Shown here one piece after another: positions 4,942 through 5,709 of a stretch of DNA of 5,709 nucleotides. Numbering within the stretch: the first letter of the stretch is position 1; each line of letters opens with the position of its first letter. The stretch comes from Ignavibacteriaceae bacterium (GTDB lineage: Bacteria; Bacteroidota; Ignavibacteria; Ignavibacteriales; Ignavibacteriaceae), in contig JALONF010000178.1 in the NCBI GenBank assembly GCA_025455085.1, positions 1 to 5,709 on the forward strand, given 5' to 3'. The notes beneath the pieces are model-generated. The model did not search any database. It had not been told where the DNA came from and worked only from the letters and a program-made list of their open reading frames with translations. Made by a program: the position numbers and the translations under genes.

Positions 4942-5709
4942 TTAAGCGATCTTTGCGTACTGAAGGTTTTCAGAATAATACTTTATAAGATTTTTTCTTA
5001 TTACACTGTTGTTCGCTGCTTCAAGTGATGGGTCTTTATTTATAAGGTCGAAAGCGATGTTTTTTGTCAGGCTTATAAGCTCAGCATCGTGAACAACATC
5101 TGCATACTTCAAATCAGGAAAGCCACTTTGCTTTGTGCTGAAGATGTCTCCAGGTCCTCGAAGTTTTAAATCTGTCTCAGCAATTTCAAATCCATTGTTC
5201 GTCTTCACCATCGTCTGAAGTCTTATTCCGGATTTAAATTTGTCTAACATTGAGCTTGAAAGGTAATCGAGATCAAGTCGTTGCTGTATATTATACTGTA
5301 CAATTTCATCCTTCGTTACGAGAATACAGTAAGCCTGCTTCTCACTTCGTCCGACTCTTCCCCGAAGTTGATGAAGCTGTGAAAGTCCAAAGCGATGAGC
5401 ATCGTTGATTAAAATTATATTTGCATCCGGGATGTCGATACCGACTTCGATCACTGTTGTTGCTACAAGAACATCAAATTCTTTTTTCAGAAAGAGAAGC
5501 ATCTTCTCTTCTTTCTCCTGCCAGCTCATCCTTCCGTGAATTAATCCAAGGCTGAGATTTTTTAGATGAGTTGTACTAAGTTCCTCGTAAAAAGTTTCTG
5601 CCGCTTTCAGTTCCAGCTTGTCAGAATCTTCGACCAAAGGGTAAACAATAAATGTCTGGTAACCTTCTTTCTTTTTTTCAATAATGAATTTGAAAATCTC
5701 AGGCAGTCT
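4942..5709 (-). CDS. recG: ATP-dependent DNA helicase RecG (C-terminal part, start beyond the window)
   Basis: The 255 residues visible are the C-terminal end of RecG, the superfamily 2 double-stranded DNA translocase that remodels stalled forks and Holliday junctions. The frame is open to the window edge, so the start lies outside; the first residues are RLPEIFKF. In visible numbering: YQTFIVYPL at 17-25, HGRM at 58-61, motif V LVATTVIEVGIDIP at 81-94, motif VI QLHQLRGRVGR at 111-121 with its arginines, and NGFEIAETDLKLRGPGD at 172-188, the conserved RecG C-terminal (TRG) block. Compared with E. coli RecG there is an extra segment of about 20 residues between motif VI and that block, around 135-163. 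The TTG at 5637 is an ordinary internal Leu codon, not a start. It lies upstream of the ligase operon on the same strand, but the operon has its own promoter, so a functional link is not implied. Confidence 0.96.
   Translation of the reverse strand, partial: RLPEIFKFIIEKKKEGYQTFIVYPLVEDSDKLELKAAETFYEELSTTHLKNLSLGLIHGRMSWQEKEEKMLLFLKKEFDVLVATTVIEVGIDIPDANIILINDAHRFGLSQLHQLRGRVGRSEKQAYCILVTKDEIVQYNIQQRLDLDYLSSSMLDKFKSGIRLQTMVKTNNGFEIAETDLKLRGPGDIFSTKQSGFPDLKYADVVHDAELISLTKNIAFDLINKDPSLEAANNSVIRKNLIKYYSENLQYAKIA

Noticed and set aside
1..5709. tRNA, rRNA, CRISPR array, insertion sequence, riboswitch
   Set aside because: No cloverleaf, spaced direct repeats, transposase motifs or terminal inverted repeats were seen. 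The operon leader of about 30 nt is too short for a riboswitch.

Overview
The window is AT-rich (roughly 40% GC by eye) bacterial chromosome with compact, overlapping genes. A Bacteroidota-type -7 box (TATATTTG), a KamA-family aminomutase and the style of the RecG and NAD kinase proteins suggest the Bacteroidota / Chlorobiota / Ignavibacteriota group. This is an inference from style; there is no rRNA marker here.

Layout. (1) 1-929, plus strand: the last codons of an unidentified gene, then a complete NAD kinase gene (nadK). (2) 948-976: a perfect 11-bp hairpin between two convergent transcription units. It is a strong intrinsic terminator for the minus-strand operon and a weak one for nadK. 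(3) 4705 down to 1004, minus strand: a tight four-gene operon. In transcription order it encodes ATP-grasp ligase 1, ATP-grasp ligase 2 (joined by an ATGA overlap), a GNAT acetyltransferase (26-bp overlap) and a KamA-type lysine 2,3-aminomutase (9-nt gap, with the upstream stop codon inside its Shine-Dalgarno). (4) 4717-4941: an AT-rich intergenic region with the operon promoter. It has TTGACA, a 16-nt spacer, TATATT/TATATTTG and a full match to the E. coli UP-element consensus in register. (5) 4942-5709, minus strand: the C-terminal part of recG, which runs off the window.

The operon is the interesting part. The KamA protein keeps the two aspartates that read the lysine epsilon-amino group, the PLP lysine and the radical-SAM cysteines, so beta-lysine is the expected product. 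It lacks the structural zinc site of clostridial KamA. Two divergent D-Ala-D-Ala-ligase-like enzymes and an acetyltransferase are translationally coupled to it. The simplest hypothesis is a small pathway that makes, ligates and acetylates beta-lysine, giving a beta-lysine-containing di- or tripeptide or an acetyl-beta-lysine-like solute. The product is not known to me.

Ligase 1 has an important annotation trap. The first in-frame ATG (4381) lies about 108 codons inside the real protein. No ATG, GTG or TTG exists in frame upstream, and the best start is an ATT codon at 4705, five bases after a perfect AAGGAG.
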